From Pseudoxanthomonas koreensis_A (GTDB lineage: Bacteria; Pseudomonadota; Gammaproteobacteria; Xanthomonadales; Xanthomonadaceae): a DNA stretch of 64,000 nt. Both the position numbers and the translations under genes were made by a program. Position 1 is the first letter of the stretch, and each line of letters begins with the position of its first letter. The notes below the pieces were generated by a model. The model searched no databases. It saw only the letters and a list, made by a program, of their open reading frames with translations, and was not told the DNA's origin. The stretch spans positions 2,108,001 through 2,172,000 of the forward strand of contig NZ_CP169056.1 in NCBI RefSeq assembly GCF_041890415.1. The letters run 5' to 3'. Shown in pieces: positions 26,588 to 35,125 of this stretch.

Positions 26588-27741
26588 AGGGGGTGCAGGG
26601 CCTGGAGGGGGGGCGCGACCTGGGCCTGGCGGCCCAGCGCATGGCCGACCTGCTCCAGCGCCTGCGCCAACGCCTGCGGGGTATCGGCACGCAGGGTGGC
26701 GTGGCCGACCTTGCGGCCGGCGCGCGGCTGCTTGCCGTAGTCGTGCCAGTGGCCGCCGGGTTGCTCCAGCACCGCGCGGGCGTCGGGCATCTTCCCGATC
26801 CAGTTGAGCATGCAGGCATGCCCGCGCATCGCGGTGCTGCCCAGCGGCAGGCCCAGCACCGCGCGCAGGTGGTTCTCGAACTGCGAAGTCTCGGCACCTT
26901 CGATGGTCCAGTGCCCGGAGTTGTGCACCCGCGGCGCCATCTCGTTGGCCAGCAGTTCGCCTTCACGGCAGAACAGCTCCAGCGCGAACACGCCCACGTA
27001 GTCCAGCCGCCCGGCCAGCCGCCGCGCGTAGTCGACGGCGGTTTGCGCCAGCGCGGCGTCGACCTGCGGTGCCGGCGCCAGGCTGGTCGAGAGCACTCCG
27101 TCAACGTGCCAGTTTGCGGTCAGCGGCCAGGTACGGAACTCGCCGTCGCGGCCGCGCACGGCGACCACGCTCAACTCGCGATCGAATGGCACGAAGGCCT
27201 CGACGATCAGGCCCACGCCTTGCGCCTGCGGACCCAGGGCTTCCCATGCCGCGGCCGCGTCATCGCGCGAACGGATCCGGAACTGGCCCTTGCCGTCATA
27301 CCCCAGGCGACGGGTCTTGAGGATGCACGGCACGCCGACCTGGTCCAGCGCGCGCTCCAGCTCGTCACGGGTGGCAACTGCGGCGAAGGCCGGCACCGGG
27401 ATGCCGAGCTCGCCGAACAGGGTCTTCTCCGCCAGCCGGTCCTGGGCCACCGCCAGCGCGCCCGGGTTCGGGAACACCGGCACCCGTGCGGCCAGCCATT
27501 CGGCGCCGGCCGCGGGAACGTTCTCGAAATCGAAGGTGGCCACATCCACCTGCGCGGCGAACTCCGCCAGCGCCGCTTCATCGCGATAGTCGCCAACCTG
27601 CAATGGCGCCACCTGGCCGGCGCATGCGTCGGCCACGGTATCCATGATCCGGAAGCGCAGCCCCAGCGATGCGCCGGACAGCACCAGCATGCGTGCCAGC
27701 TGCCCGCCTCCGAGGATCCCGACGCAGGGGTGCGCACTCAT
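26584..27741 (-). CDS. purK: 5-(carboxyamino)imidazole ribonucleotide synthase
   Basis: Converts AIR, ATP and bicarbonate to N5-CAIR in purine synthesis. The 385-residue protein is an ATP-grasp enzyme: GILGGGQLARML at the N-terminus, ILKTRRLGYDGKGQ in the ATP-binding part, then EAFVPFDRELSV and ANEMAPRVHNSGHW. Starts at ATG 27741, 10 bp after the purE stop. The final codon is the UAG of an adjoining REP hairpin. Confidence 0.96.
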   Translation of the reverse strand: MSAHPCVGILGGGQLARMLVLSGASLGLRFRIMDTVADACAGQVAPLQVGDYRDEAALAEFAAQVDVATFDFENVPAAGAEWLAARVPVFPNPGALAVAQDRLAEKTLFGELGIPVPAFAAVATRDELERALDQVGVPCILKTRRLGYDGKGQFRIRSRDDAAAAWEALGPQAQGVGLIVEAFVPFDRELSVVAVRGRDGEFRTWPLTANWHVDGVLSTSLAPAPQVDAALAQTAVDYARRLAGRLDYVGVFALELFCREGELLANEMAPRVHNSGHWTIEGAETSQFENHLRAVLGLPLGSTAMRGHACMLNWIGKMPDARAVLEQPGGHWHDYGKQPRAGRKVGHATLRADTPQALAQALEQVGHALGRQAQVAPPLQALHPL

Positions 27742-27751
27742 GCCTGGCGCC

Positions 27752-28255
27752 TCACTGCCGTGGATCGTCGTGGGCGATGACGTCGTCGGTCTGGCGCTGG
27801 CGGAATGCCTCCAGCGCACGGGCGATGTCCGGATACTCGGCGGCCAGCAACGCGGCGGCGAACAGGCCGGCGTTGGCCGCGCCGGCATTGCCGATGGCGA
27901 AGGTGGCCACCGGGATGCCCGCGGGCATCTGCACGATCGACAGCAGCGAGTCCATGCCGTTGAGCGCACGGCTCTGCACCGGCACGCCCAGCACCGGCAC
28001 GGCGGTCTTGGCCGCGAGCATGCCCGGCAGGTGCGCGGCGCCACCGGCACCGGCGATGATCGCGCGCAGGCCGCGCGCCGCGGCGCTGGCGGCGTACTCG
28101 AACAGCACGTCCGGCGTGCGGTGCGCCGAGACCACCTTCACTTCGTACGGCACGCCCAGCGCATCGAGCTTCTGCACGGCGTGTTGCATGGTTTCCCAGT
28201 CGGAACGGGATCCCATCACGATGCCCACCAGCGGGGCGGTTGCGGAGGTGGTCAT
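27752..28255 (-). CDS. purE: N5-CAIR mutase
   Basis: Class I PurE, 167 residues, moves the carboxylate of N5-CAIR to form CAIR. Visible family motifs are GIVMGSRSDWETM (phosphate and mutase loop), VVSAHRTPD with the catalytic His, IAGAGGAAHLPGM and GVPVQSRALNGMDSLLSIVQMP (read in parts). It precedes purK in the same operon. Confidence 0.97.
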   Translation of the reverse strand: MTTSATAPLVGIVMGSRSDWETMQHAVQKLDALGVPYEVKVVSAHRTPDVLFEYAASAAARGLRAIIAGAGGAAHLPGMLAAKTAVPVLGVPVQSRALNGMDSLLSIVQMPAGIPVATFAIGNAGAANAGLFAAALLAAEYPDIARALEAFRQRQTDDVIAHDDPRQ

Positions 28256-28441
28256 GGCGGCCCTCGGTCGCTAAACCGACATTCTAAAGGAAGTTGCGCG
28301 GCTGGCAGGCCGCCCGGCCCGGCCGGCACCTTTCGCCGCCACGCCACGCCAGACCGGGGCCACCGTGCGACGCGGGCCGCGCGCGGGCGCCGGGTGTTAC
28401 GCTTTCGCGCATTCCTGACTTCCCTGCCTCCCATCGCCACC

Positions 28442-28708
28442 ATGGACCGCAAGCTGCTTGACCTGCTGTGCTCGCCTGACACCCGCCAGCCGCTGGCGTT
28501 GCTGGAGCCGCGTGCGCTGGACGTGCTGAACCAGGCCATCACTGCCGGCCAGGTGCTGCGCGGCGACGGCAGCCCGCAGCACGAACCCCTGCGCCAGGCC
28601 CTGGTGACCCGCGACCGCAAGCAGGTGTACCGGGTCGATGACGGCATCCCGGTGCTGCTGGTCGAGGAGGCACTGGCCACCTCGCAGGTGGCCGGCTTCC
28701 CCGCCTGA
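28442..28708 (+). CDS. Trm112-like (UPF0434) protein
   Basis: An 88-residue protein starting MDRKLLDLLCSPDTRQPL and ending with VYRVDDGIPVLLVEEA, the two ends of the Trm112/YcaR family. Only one cysteine is present, so it cannot bind zinc in the way eukaryotic Trm112 does. A middle insertion makes it longer than E. coli YcaR (60 aa). It lies 9 bp before nadC, divergent from purE. Function is unknown. Confidence 0.8.
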   Translation: MDRKLLDLLCSPDTRQPLALLEPRALDVLNQAITAGQVLRGDGSPQHEPLRQALVTRDRKQVYRVDDGIPVLLVEEALATSQVAGFPA

Positions 28709-28717
28709 GGCGCGCCG

Positions 28718-29581
28718 ATGGAACCGACGCCGCCCCCGGAGCAGGCCGTACTGGCCGACGTGCGCCGCGCCCTGGACGAAGACCTGGGTAGCGGCGACGT
28801 CACCGCCGCCCTGCTGCCTGACGTGCCCGAGTGCGCCTACCTGCTGTGCAAGGAGGAGGCGGTGGTGGCCGGCCGGCCGTGGTTCGACGCCTGCCACCGC
28901 ATGCTCGACCCGCAGGTGGGCATCGACTGGCGCGTGCACGAAGGCCAGCGGGTTGCCGCGGGCACCGTGCTGGCGCTGCTGGAAGGGCGCAGCCGCGCCC
29001 TGGTCAGCGCCGAGCGTACCGCGCTGAACTTCATCCAGACCCTGTGCGCCACCGCCACCACCACTGCCGCCCACGTGCAGGCGGTGCATGGCACCGGCTG
29101 CGTGATCCTGGATACCCGCAAGACCCTGCCCGGCCTGCGCCTGGCACAGAAGTACGCGGTGCGTGCCGGCGGTGGCGCCAACCACCGCATCGGCCTGTAC
29201 GACGCGGTGATGCTCAAGGAGAACCACGTGCGCGTGGCCGGTTCGGTAGCCGCAGCCATCGCGGCCGCGCGCGCGGCCCAGCCGACACTGCCGCTGATCG
29301 TGGAGGTCGAGACCCTGGAGCAGTTGCGCGAGGCCCTCGCTACCGGCTGCGACCGCGTGCTGATCGATGATTTCCCTGCGGACATGCGCCGCCAGGCCGT
29401 GCGCATCGCGCGTGCGGCGCCGTTCGAGGGGCGGATCCCGCTGGAAGCATCCGGCGGCGTGGACCTGGCCGGGCTGCGCGCGATCGCGCAGGACGGCGTG
29501 GACTTCATCTCCATCGGCGGGCTGACCAAGCACGTGCGTGCCATCGACCTGTCGATGAAGCTGGGGCCGCCGCCGGGCTGA
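28718..29581 (+). CDS. nadC: Nicotinate-nucleotide diphosphorylase (quinolinate phosphoribosyltransferase)
   Basis: Makes nicotinate mononucleotide from quinolinate and PRPP in de novo NAD synthesis. The 287-residue protein has the N-terminal LDEDLGSGDVTAALL, ERTALNFIQTLCATAT, the PRPP/quinolinate motif RKTLPGLRLAQKYAVRAGGG, LKENHV and the C-terminal ASGGVDL and DFISIGGLTKHV. Full length and normal start. Confidence 0.97.
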   Translation: MEPTPPPEQAVLADVRRALDEDLGSGDVTAALLPDVPECAYLLCKEEAVVAGRPWFDACHRMLDPQVGIDWRVHEGQRVAAGTVLALLEGRSRALVSAERTALNFIQTLCATATTTAAHVQAVHGTGCVILDTRKTLPGLRLAQKYAVRAGGGANHRIGLYDAVMLKENHVRVAGSVAAAIAAARAAQPTLPLIVEVETLEQLREALATGCDRVLIDDFPADMRRQAVRIARAAPFEGRIPLEASGGVDLAGLRAIAQDGVDFISIGGLTKHVRAIDLSMKLGPPPG

Positions 29582-29598
29582 ACCTGCGCTGCCGCTGC

Positions 29599-30012
29599 TT
29601 ACATGGCGGCGTCGTGGCCGGAGACCTGGTACTGCTGCCAGAAGCGCTGGGCGATCATCCGCGCGCGTGCATCGGCCTCGGCCTTCATCACCGGGTTGCC
29701 CAATTCGGTGGTGGTCTGCGCGAACAGTTCCAGCCAGCGCTCGAACAGGGCCGCGGTCAACCCCGGCAGGGCCATGTGCCTGGGCATCGGCGCCCCGCTG
29801 AAGCGGCGGGTGCCGCGCAGCAGTGCCGACCAGAAGTCGACCAGGTGCGCCAGGTGCGCGGGCCAGTCGGCCACGTGGCGGTCGAACACCGGCCCCAGGT
29901 CCGGGTCCTGGCGCACCCGTGCATAGAAGCGGTGCACCAGGGCGATGACTTCGTCCTCGGTGCAGTACTGCGCGTCGGATGCGGGTGGCGTGGTCGCGTG
30001 CATGTCCGTCAC
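29599..30012 (-). CDS. Group III truncated hemoglobin
   Basis: A 137-residue globin of the trHbP type. The E-helix and proximal region appear in DFWSALLRGTRRFSGAPMPRHMALP, where His of PRHMAL is the likely proximal ligand, followed by FERWLELFAQT. Such proteins bind O2 or NO. The reading frame can start at GTG 30012 (1 bp after the CopD-like stop) or at ATG 30003; I keep the longer form because it abuts the upstream gene. Converges on nadC. Confidence 0.85.
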   Translation of the reverse strand: MTDMHATTPPASDAQYCTEDEVIALVHRFYARVRQDPDLGPVFDRHVADWPAHLAHLVDFWSALLRGTRRFSGAPMPRHMALPGLTAALFERWLELFAQTTTELGNPVMKAEADARARMIAQRFWQQYQVSGHDAAM

Positions 30013-30013
30013 G

Positions 30014-30457
30014 CTACCACCCCAGGTGGAACATGAGCTTGGCCAGCAGCACGATGCCGACCATGTGGGCGAACACGCTCAGGTGGATGCGCTTGAACGC
30101 GGTGGACGCCAGCCGGCGCCTGCGGCGCAGCGCCATCGCGTAGAGGAAGTGGCCGAACACGCTGAGCGCCAGCACGATCTTGAGCGTCAGCAGCAGGCCG
30201 AAGCTGCTCTCCAGCGGATGCGCCAGCAGCGCGCGGTAGCGCCAGGCCATGCTCAGGCCGCTGCCGTACAGCACCAGCAGCACCCACGGCATCAGCTGCC
30301 GGGCGCGATTGCCGATGGCCGTCTCGATCTGGAGCATCACGTTGCGCGGCACGTGCTTGCGCACGCTTTCCAGGATCAGCACCTCGAAGAACACGGTGCC
30401 GACGAACACCAGCGCGGCGAACAGGTGCAGGATCAGCAACAGGGCGTAGTGGTCCAT
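30014..30457 (-). CDS. CopD-family four-helix membrane protein
   Basis: A 147-residue inner membrane protein with four hydrophobic helices (about 5-28, 52-72, 85-105 and 125-145). It starts at ATG 30457 (MDHYALLLILHLFAALVFVGTVFFEV). A His in the first helix (LILHLFAA) and one near the end of helix 4 region resemble the CopD/YadS-like family. Copper transport is suggested only by family. It precedes the truncated hemoglobin with 1 bp between. Confidence 0.75.
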   Translation of the reverse strand: MDHYALLLILHLFAALVFVGTVFFEVLILESVRKHVPRNVMLQIETAIGNRARQLMPWVLLVLYGSGLSMAWRYRALLAHPLESSFGLLLTLKIVLALSVFGHFLYAMALRRRRRLASTAFKRIHLSVFAHMVGIVLLAKLMFHLGW

Positions 30458-30582
30458 GGAGCGCAAGCCTTCCAACGAGAAGCATTCGCATGGGGACATG
30501 CTCCCTCCTGCCGGACCGGGCGCCCATGACCTGGATCAACTTGCGGTGGAATGCGCACCGCCGCTACGGCACCATGGCCGCC

Positions 30583-30930
30583 ATGCCCAGCCTGATCCTG
30601 CTGATGATCGCCGGTGCCGTCGTGGCGGCCCTGTGGAACTCCGCGCGCGCCGCCGCCGAGCGCGCCGAGGCGCTGGGCCGCGATGCCTGCGCGGCCGCCG
30701 ACGTGCAATGGCTGGACCAGAGCGTGCACGCCAACGGCGTGCGCCTGTACCGGCGCGAGGACGGCTGGCTCGGGCTGGAACGCAGCTTCCGCTTCGATTA
30801 TTCGCACGACGGCATGGACCGTCACAGCGGGCGGCTGGTGCTGCGGGGGGAGCGCCTGGTGTCGTTCACCGGTCCCTCGGCCGGGGCCAGGATCATTCCG
30901 CTGGAACGGGGCGGCGGCAACCCGTTGTAG
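30583..30930 (+). CDS. DUF3301 membrane-anchored protein
   Basis: A 115-residue protein with one N-terminal transmembrane helix (LILLMIAGAVVAALW) and a cytoplasmic or periplasmic domain with QWLDQSVHANGVRLYRREDGWLGLERSFRFDYS, the DUF3301 signature. Function is unknown. Start taken at MPSLILLM (30583); MAAMPS at 30574 is also possible. The stop codon TAG is the GTAG head of the REP pair that follows. Confidence 0.75.
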   Translation: MPSLILLMIAGAVVAALWNSARAAAERAEALGRDACAAADVQWLDQSVHANGVRLYRREDGWLGLERSFRFDYSHDGMDRHSGRLVLRGERLVSFTGPSAGARIIPLERGGGNPL

Positions 30931-31016
30931 GAGCCGGTCTTGCCGGCGACCGCGATGCAGATCAACGTGCGGGCGACCCGTCGGCCATCGCGGTCGCCGG
31001 CAAGACCGGCTCCTAC
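30927..31016. repeat. Inverted pair of GTAG-type REPs (BIME-like)
   Basis: Forward REP at 30927-30949 (GTAGGAGCCGGTCTTGCC, then GGCGA) and inverted copy at 30994-31016, 44 bp apart. The first four bases include the stop codon of the DUF3301 gene. The pair could form a long hairpin and may end transcription of the DUF3301 gene. Confidence 0.88.
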
Positions 31017-31035
31017 ACGCCGGGTGCCATGTCGT

Positions 31036-31065
31036 CCCGTCGCCCGTCGCCCGTCGCCCGTCGCC
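31036..31065. repeat. Heptanucleotide tandem repeat (CCCGTCG x4)
   Basis: Four perfect copies of CCCGTCG plus two bases, between the REP pair and the sspB stop codon. It is non-coding on the evidence here. Confidence 0.85.
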
Positions 31066-31078
31066 GCGGGGACGTTGG

Positions 31079-31525
31079 CTATTTGACGACGCGCAGGTGC
31101 GGACGCTTGCCGCCGGGTGCGGGGGCGTCGCCCGGGCTGTTGTCGGGCGATGGCGGGCTGGGGCCACCACCATCACCGCCGTCGGTGGGGGGCATGTTCT
31201 CCTCCGGCAACACCATGCCCTGCCCGGTCTCGCGCGCATACACCGCAAGCACCGCGCCCACCGGCACGTTGACCAACTGGCTGACCCCGCCGAACCGGGC
31301 GGTGAAGCCCACCCATTCGTTGTCCATGTGCAGGCCGACCACGGCGCGATCGGCAATGTTGAGTACCACCCGTCCGTCGTGGACCACGCCCGGCGGCACC
31401 TGCACGCCGGACACGCCCGCGTCCACCAGGATGTGCGGGGTCATGCCGTTGTCGTTGATCCACTCGGTCAGCGCCCGCAGCAGGTACGGGCGGTAGCTGG
31501 TCATGGGCAGGCTGTCACCGCTCAT
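31079..31525 (-). CDS. sspB: ClpXP adaptor SspB
   Basis: Stringent starvation protein B delivers ssrA-tagged peptides to ClpXP. The 148-residue protein has the substrate-binding domain (SYRPYLLRALTEWINDNGMTPHILVDA and VGLHMDNEWVGFTARFGG), a Pro/Gly-rich flexible linker, and the C-terminal ClpX-binding tail RPHLRVVK. The start at 31525 overlaps the sspA stop in ATGA; an ATG at 31504 is an alternative. Confidence 0.95.
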   Translation of the reverse strand: MSGDSLPMTSYRPYLLRALTEWINDNGMTPHILVDAGVSGVQVPPGVVHDGRVVLNIADRAVVGLHMDNEWVGFTARFGGVSQLVNVPVGAVLAVYARETGQGMVLPEENMPPTDGGDGGGPSPPSPDNSPGDAPAPGGKRPHLRVVK

Positions 31526-32157
31526 GCCGGCATGTCGCGCAGCTTCCTTTCCTGGTCGGTCAGGCTGCGCACGAAACCCGGATTGCGGAAGATGCGGCTG
31601 CCGTAATCCTCGATCGCCTTGCCGTCCTTGGGCAGCGGCACGTCCAGCGCCTTCAGGCGCCAGATGATCGGCGCCATCGCGCAGTCGGCCAGGCTGACTT
31701 CCGGATTGAGGAAGAACTTGCTGGCCTTGAACAGCGGCAGCGATTCGGTGAGCAGTTCCTTCAGGCGCTTGCGCCCGGCCTCGGCCTGCTGCTTGTTGCC
31801 AAGCTGGATGGCCTGCACCTGCGGCACCCAGTCGTGTTCGATCCGCAGCATCGCCAGGCGCAGGCGCGCCCGCGACAGCGGGTCGACCGGCATCAGCGGC
31901 GGGTGTGGATAGCGCTCGTCCAGGTACTCGCTGACCACCGACGCCGCGTACAGCACAAGCTCGCGCTCGACCAGGGTCGGCACGGAGTGGTACGGGTTGA
32001 GGTGGATCAGATCCTCGGGCGGGTTCTGCGCGTCGACCGGGACCAGGTCGTAGGTCACGCCCTTGGCCGCCAGGACCAGGCGCACGCGATGACACAGCAC
32101 GTCATCGACGGAGGAGAACAACGTCAGGGTATTGCGCATGCGCACGCTCGCTGCCAT
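31522..32157 (-). CDS. sspA: Stringent starvation protein A
   Basis: GST-fold RNA polymerase-associated protein, 211 residues. N-terminal thioredoxin-like domain (NTLTLFSSVDDVLCHRVRLVLAAKG, YHSVPTLVERELVLY, read in parts) and all-helical C-terminal domain (LADCAMAPIIWRL). In other proteobacteria SspA modulates stress transcription. Located between petC and sspB in the order petABC-sspAB, common in beta- and gammaproteobacteria. The 169 bp before it may hold its promoter. Confidence 0.95.
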   Translation of the reverse strand: MAASVRMRNTLTLFSSVDDVLCHRVRLVLAAKGVTYDLVPVDAQNPPEDLIHLNPYHSVPTLVERELVLYAASVVSEYLDERYPHPPLMPVDPLSRARLRLAMLRIEHDWVPQVQAIQLGNKQQAEAGRKRLKELLTESLPLFKASKFFLNPEVSLADCAMAPIIWRLKALDVPLPKDGKAIEDYGSRIFRNPGFVRSLTDQERKLRDMPA

Positions 32158-32326
32158 CTAGGCCTCCGACGACCGGAATCCGCCGGCCGCACCGATGCCG
32201 CCAGCCCCTCGCCGACGGTCGTCACAGCACCCGAGTGTGCAGCCCCACGGCCAGAAGGCGCAAGGGCGCAGCCAGCCCGAGCCGGGAGCCACGCGCCCGC
32301 CGCAGCGGGCGGCCGCACCCGGGAAC

Positions 32327-33070
32327 TCAGTGCACGTCCTTCCAGTACTCCTGCTTGAGCAGGTAGGCAAGGAAGGTCAGTACGACCAGGAACAGGATCA
32401 CCCAAACGCCGAGGGCCTCGCGCTTGAGCGCGGCCGGCTCGCCGGCATACTCGAGGAAATTGACGATGTCGCGCGTGGCCTGGTCGAACTCGGTCGCCGA
32501 CAGCTGCCCGGCGGTGGTGACCACCAGCCGCTCGGGGTGGCGCTCGCCGGTCGCGTCGGGCTCGCCGAACTCGGCGTGCTGCAGGCCCTGCAGCTCCCAC
32601 AGCGGGTTGGGCATGGACACGTTGGGGAACAGCTTGTTGTTCCAGCCCAGCGGGCGCGATTCGTCCAGGTAGAAGGACTTGAGGTAGGTGTACAGCCAGT
32701 CGCTGCCACGGACCCGCGAGATCACCGACAGGTCCGGCGGCATCTTGCCGAACCACTTTTCGCCCTGGGCGTGGGTCATGGCCACGTTGATCTGCTCGCC
32801 GTACTTGGCGCCGGTGAAGTTGAGGTGGGACATCACCTCCTCTTCGGTCAGGCCCAGGTCCTCGCCGATGCGCGAGTAGCGCAGGTACTCGAGCGAGTGG
32901 CAGCCGGCGCAGTAGTTGACGTACAGCTGGGCGCCGCGCTGCAGCGAGGCGCGGTCGGAAAGGTCGTTGCCGGCCTGCTGCACCGGGCCACCGGCGGCGG
33001 CAAGCGCCGTGGCGGAGAACAGGAGTGCGGTGGCGGCCGCGGTCAGCAGGGCAATCCACTTCTTAGTCAT
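32327..33070 (-). CDS. petC: Ubiquinol-cytochrome c reductase cytochrome c1
   Basis: Membrane-anchored c-type cytochrome of complex III. The 247-residue protein has a signal peptide (to about residue 25), the heme site CAGCH (LYVNYCAGCHSLEYLRYSR), the axial-ligand region with Met in the second half (FGKMPPDLS), and a C-terminal anchor helix (VWVILFLVVLTFLAYLLKQEYWKD). It overlaps petB by 8 bp. Confidence 0.96.
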   Translation of the reverse strand: MTKKWIALLTAAATALLFSATALAAAGGPVQQAGNDLSDRASLQRGAQLYVNYCAGCHSLEYLRYSRIGEDLGLTEEEVMSHLNFTGAKYGEQINVAMTHAQGEKWFGKMPPDLSVISRVRGSDWLYTYLKSFYLDESRPLGWNNKLFPNVSMPNPLWELQGLQHAEFGEPDATGERHPERLVVTTAGQLSATEFDQATRDIVNFLEYAGEPAALKREALGVWVILFLVVLTFLAYLLKQEYWKDVH

Positions 33071-34325
33071 GCGTCGTCACCCGTTCCGGCACAGGCTTGG
33101 TCTTGTCGATCCTGGTCCAGATCGGCATGGTCAGGAAGAACAGGAAGTAATACAGGGTCAGGAAGCGGCCGATGATGGTCTCGACCGGATCGGTACCGGG
33201 ACCGGCGCCGATCTTGCCCAGCCACACGAAGCTCAGTGCGAACAGCCCCAGCAGCACCTTGGACAGCATCCCGCGGTAGCGGTAGGACTTGACCTTGGCA
33301 CGGTCCAGCCACGGCACCGCGAACAGGATCGCGATGGCACCGAACATCACCAGCACGCCGCCGAGCTTGTCCGGGACCACGCGCAGCATCGCGTAGTACG
33401 GCGTGTAGTACCACACCGGCTTGATGTGCTCGGGCGTCACCAGGCGGTTGGCCTCGGTGAAGTTGTCGTGCTCCAGGAACCAGCCGCCGAACGCCGGCGC
33501 GAAGAAGATGATGAAGGCGGCGATGACCATCATCGCGAACACGTAGAAGGTGTCCTTCACCGTGTAGTACGGATGGAACGGGATGCCGTCGGCCGGCGCG
33601 GTCGGCGACCAGCGGTTGCCCTTCGGGCCCTTCTTGATCTCCACGCCGTCGGGGTTGTTGGAGCCGACTTCGTGCAGCGCGCCCAGGTGCAGCACCACCA
33701 GCAGCAGCAGCACCAGCGGCAGCGCGATCACGTGCAGGGCGAAGAAGCGGTTGAGGGTGGCATCGGAGGGCAGGTAGTCGCCCATGATCCACTCGACCAG
33801 GCCGTTGCCGATCACCGGGATCGCGCCGAACAGCGAGATGATCACCTTGGCGCCCCAGAACGACATCTGGCCCCACGGCAGCACGTAGCCCAGGAACGCC
33901 TCGGCCATCAGCACCAGGTAGATCAGCATGCCCAGCAGCCACACCAGCTCGCGCGGCTTCTGGTAGGAGCCGTACATCAGGCCGCGGAACATGTGCAGGT
34001 AAACGACGATGAAGAACAGCGAGGCGCCGGTGCTGTGCATGTAGCGGATCAGCCAGCCCCACTCCACGTCGCGCATGATGTATTCGACCGAGGCGAAGGC
34101 TTCCGCCGCGCTCGGCTTGTAGTGCATCGTCAGGAAGATGCCGGTGACCAGCTGGTTGACCAGCACCACCATCGACAGCACGCCGAAGATGTACCAGATG
34201 TTGAAGTTCTTCGGCGCGTAGTACTCGGACATGTGCTTCCGGTACATCGGCGCCAGCGCCGGTGCCCGGGCATTGACCCAGTCCATCGCGCCGTTGGCGG
34301 TACGGGTGAAGATGTTGTCGGCCAT
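33063..34325 (-). CDS. petB: Cytochrome b of the bc1 complex
   Basis: A 420-residue membrane protein carrying hemes bL and bH, with the four heme ligand His in MHSTGASLFFIVVYLHMFRG and FALHVIALPLVLLLLVVLHLGALHE. The Qo motif is PDGVEIKKGPKGNR nearby, and PEHIKPVWYYTPYYAMLR (PEW replaced by PEH) is visible. Eight or nine transmembrane helices are expected. Part of petA-petB-petC. Confidence 0.96.
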   Translation of the reverse strand: MADNIFTRTANGAMDWVNARAPALAPMYRKHMSEYYAPKNFNIWYIFGVLSMVVLVNQLVTGIFLTMHYKPSAAEAFASVEYIMRDVEWGWLIRYMHSTGASLFFIVVYLHMFRGLMYGSYQKPRELVWLLGMLIYLVLMAEAFLGYVLPWGQMSFWGAKVIISLFGAIPVIGNGLVEWIMGDYLPSDATLNRFFALHVIALPLVLLLLVVLHLGALHEVGSNNPDGVEIKKGPKGNRWSPTAPADGIPFHPYYTVKDTFYVFAMMVIAAFIIFFAPAFGGWFLEHDNFTEANRLVTPEHIKPVWYYTPYYAMLRVVPDKLGGVLVMFGAIAILFAVPWLDRAKVKSYRYRGMLSKVLLGLFALSFVWLGKIGAGPGTDPVETIIGRFLTLYYFLFFLTMPIWTRIDKTKPVPERVTTHD

Positions 34326-34328
34326 GGC

Positions 34329-34946
34329 TTACGCCCCCTGCGGATCGACGCCGATGACGATGGTGGTGTCGTCGACGTAATGGTGCGGCGGCACGACCAG
34401 GTTGGTCGGCGCCGGCACGCCCTGGTACACGCGGCCGGCCATGTCGAACTTGGACTTGTGGCAGGGGCAGAAGTAGCCGCCCTTCCAGTCCTGGTCGTAA
34501 GGCTCGGGCTTGATCTCGGCGGCCATCTCGGGCGAGCAGCCCAGGTGGGTGCACAGGCCCACCAGCACAGAGATCTCCGGCTTGAGCGAGCGCAGCTCCG
34601 GGTTTGCCTGGCGCACGTACTCCGGCTGCTGGTCGATGTTCTCGGACCTGGGGTCGCGCAGGTCGCCGTCCAGGGTCGGCAGCGCATCGAGCACGGCCCT
34701 GGAGCGCTTGACGATCCAGATCGGCTGGCCGCGCCATTCCAGGATCAGGCGCTGGCCTTCCTCCAGGGCGCTGATGTCGGCAGTCACCGGGGCGCCGGCG
34801 AGCTGGGCCCGGGCGCTGGGGTTCCACGACTTGATGAACGGCACTGCTGCAAACCCGGCACCGACCGCACCGACCACGGCGGTGGTCGCGGTCAGGAACC
34901 GGCGTCGGCCCGCATTCACGGGCACTTGGACCTCATCGTTGGCCAT
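34329..34946 (-). CDS. petA: Rieske iron-sulfur subunit of the bc1 complex
   Basis: A 205-residue protein with a twin-arginine-like N-terminus (AGRRRFLTATTAVVGAVGAG) and single anchor helix, then the Rieske domain with cluster motifs CTHLGC and CPCHKSKFD. First gene of petABC; only 3 bp separate it from petB. Confidence 0.96.
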   Translation of the reverse strand: MANDEVQVPVNAGRRRFLTATTAVVGAVGAGFAAVPFIKSWNPSARAQLAGAPVTADISALEEGQRLILEWRGQPIWIVKRSRAVLDALPTLDGDLRDPRSENIDQQPEYVRQANPELRSLKPEISVLVGLCTHLGCSPEMAAEIKPEPYDQDWKGGYFCPCHKSKFDMAGRVYQGVPAPTNLVVPPHHYVDDTTIVIGVDPQGA

Positions 34947-35125
34947 CCGGCACTCCGAAAATCACTGCTGGTAGCGGTTGCTGCCCGCGGCCAGGGCCCG
35001 TCCGAAGGAGACAGTCCGGCCGCAAAAGACAACGAAGTGTAACGGAAGCCTTAACGGGCCGACAATGGCGACCGTCCGATCCTGTCGTGGATGCCGCGGC
35101 CGGGAGTCGCTGACGGGGCCGGCGA

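Noticed and set aside
25903..27780. ORF with repeated segment VGARLAGELAARNAS and similar
   Set aside because: The protein repeats are only the translated REP array; the rest is antisense to purK.
32916..35042. 708-codon plus-strand ORF over petA and petB
   Set aside because: Antisense to the bc1 genes; His/Gln/Arg-rich shadow reading.
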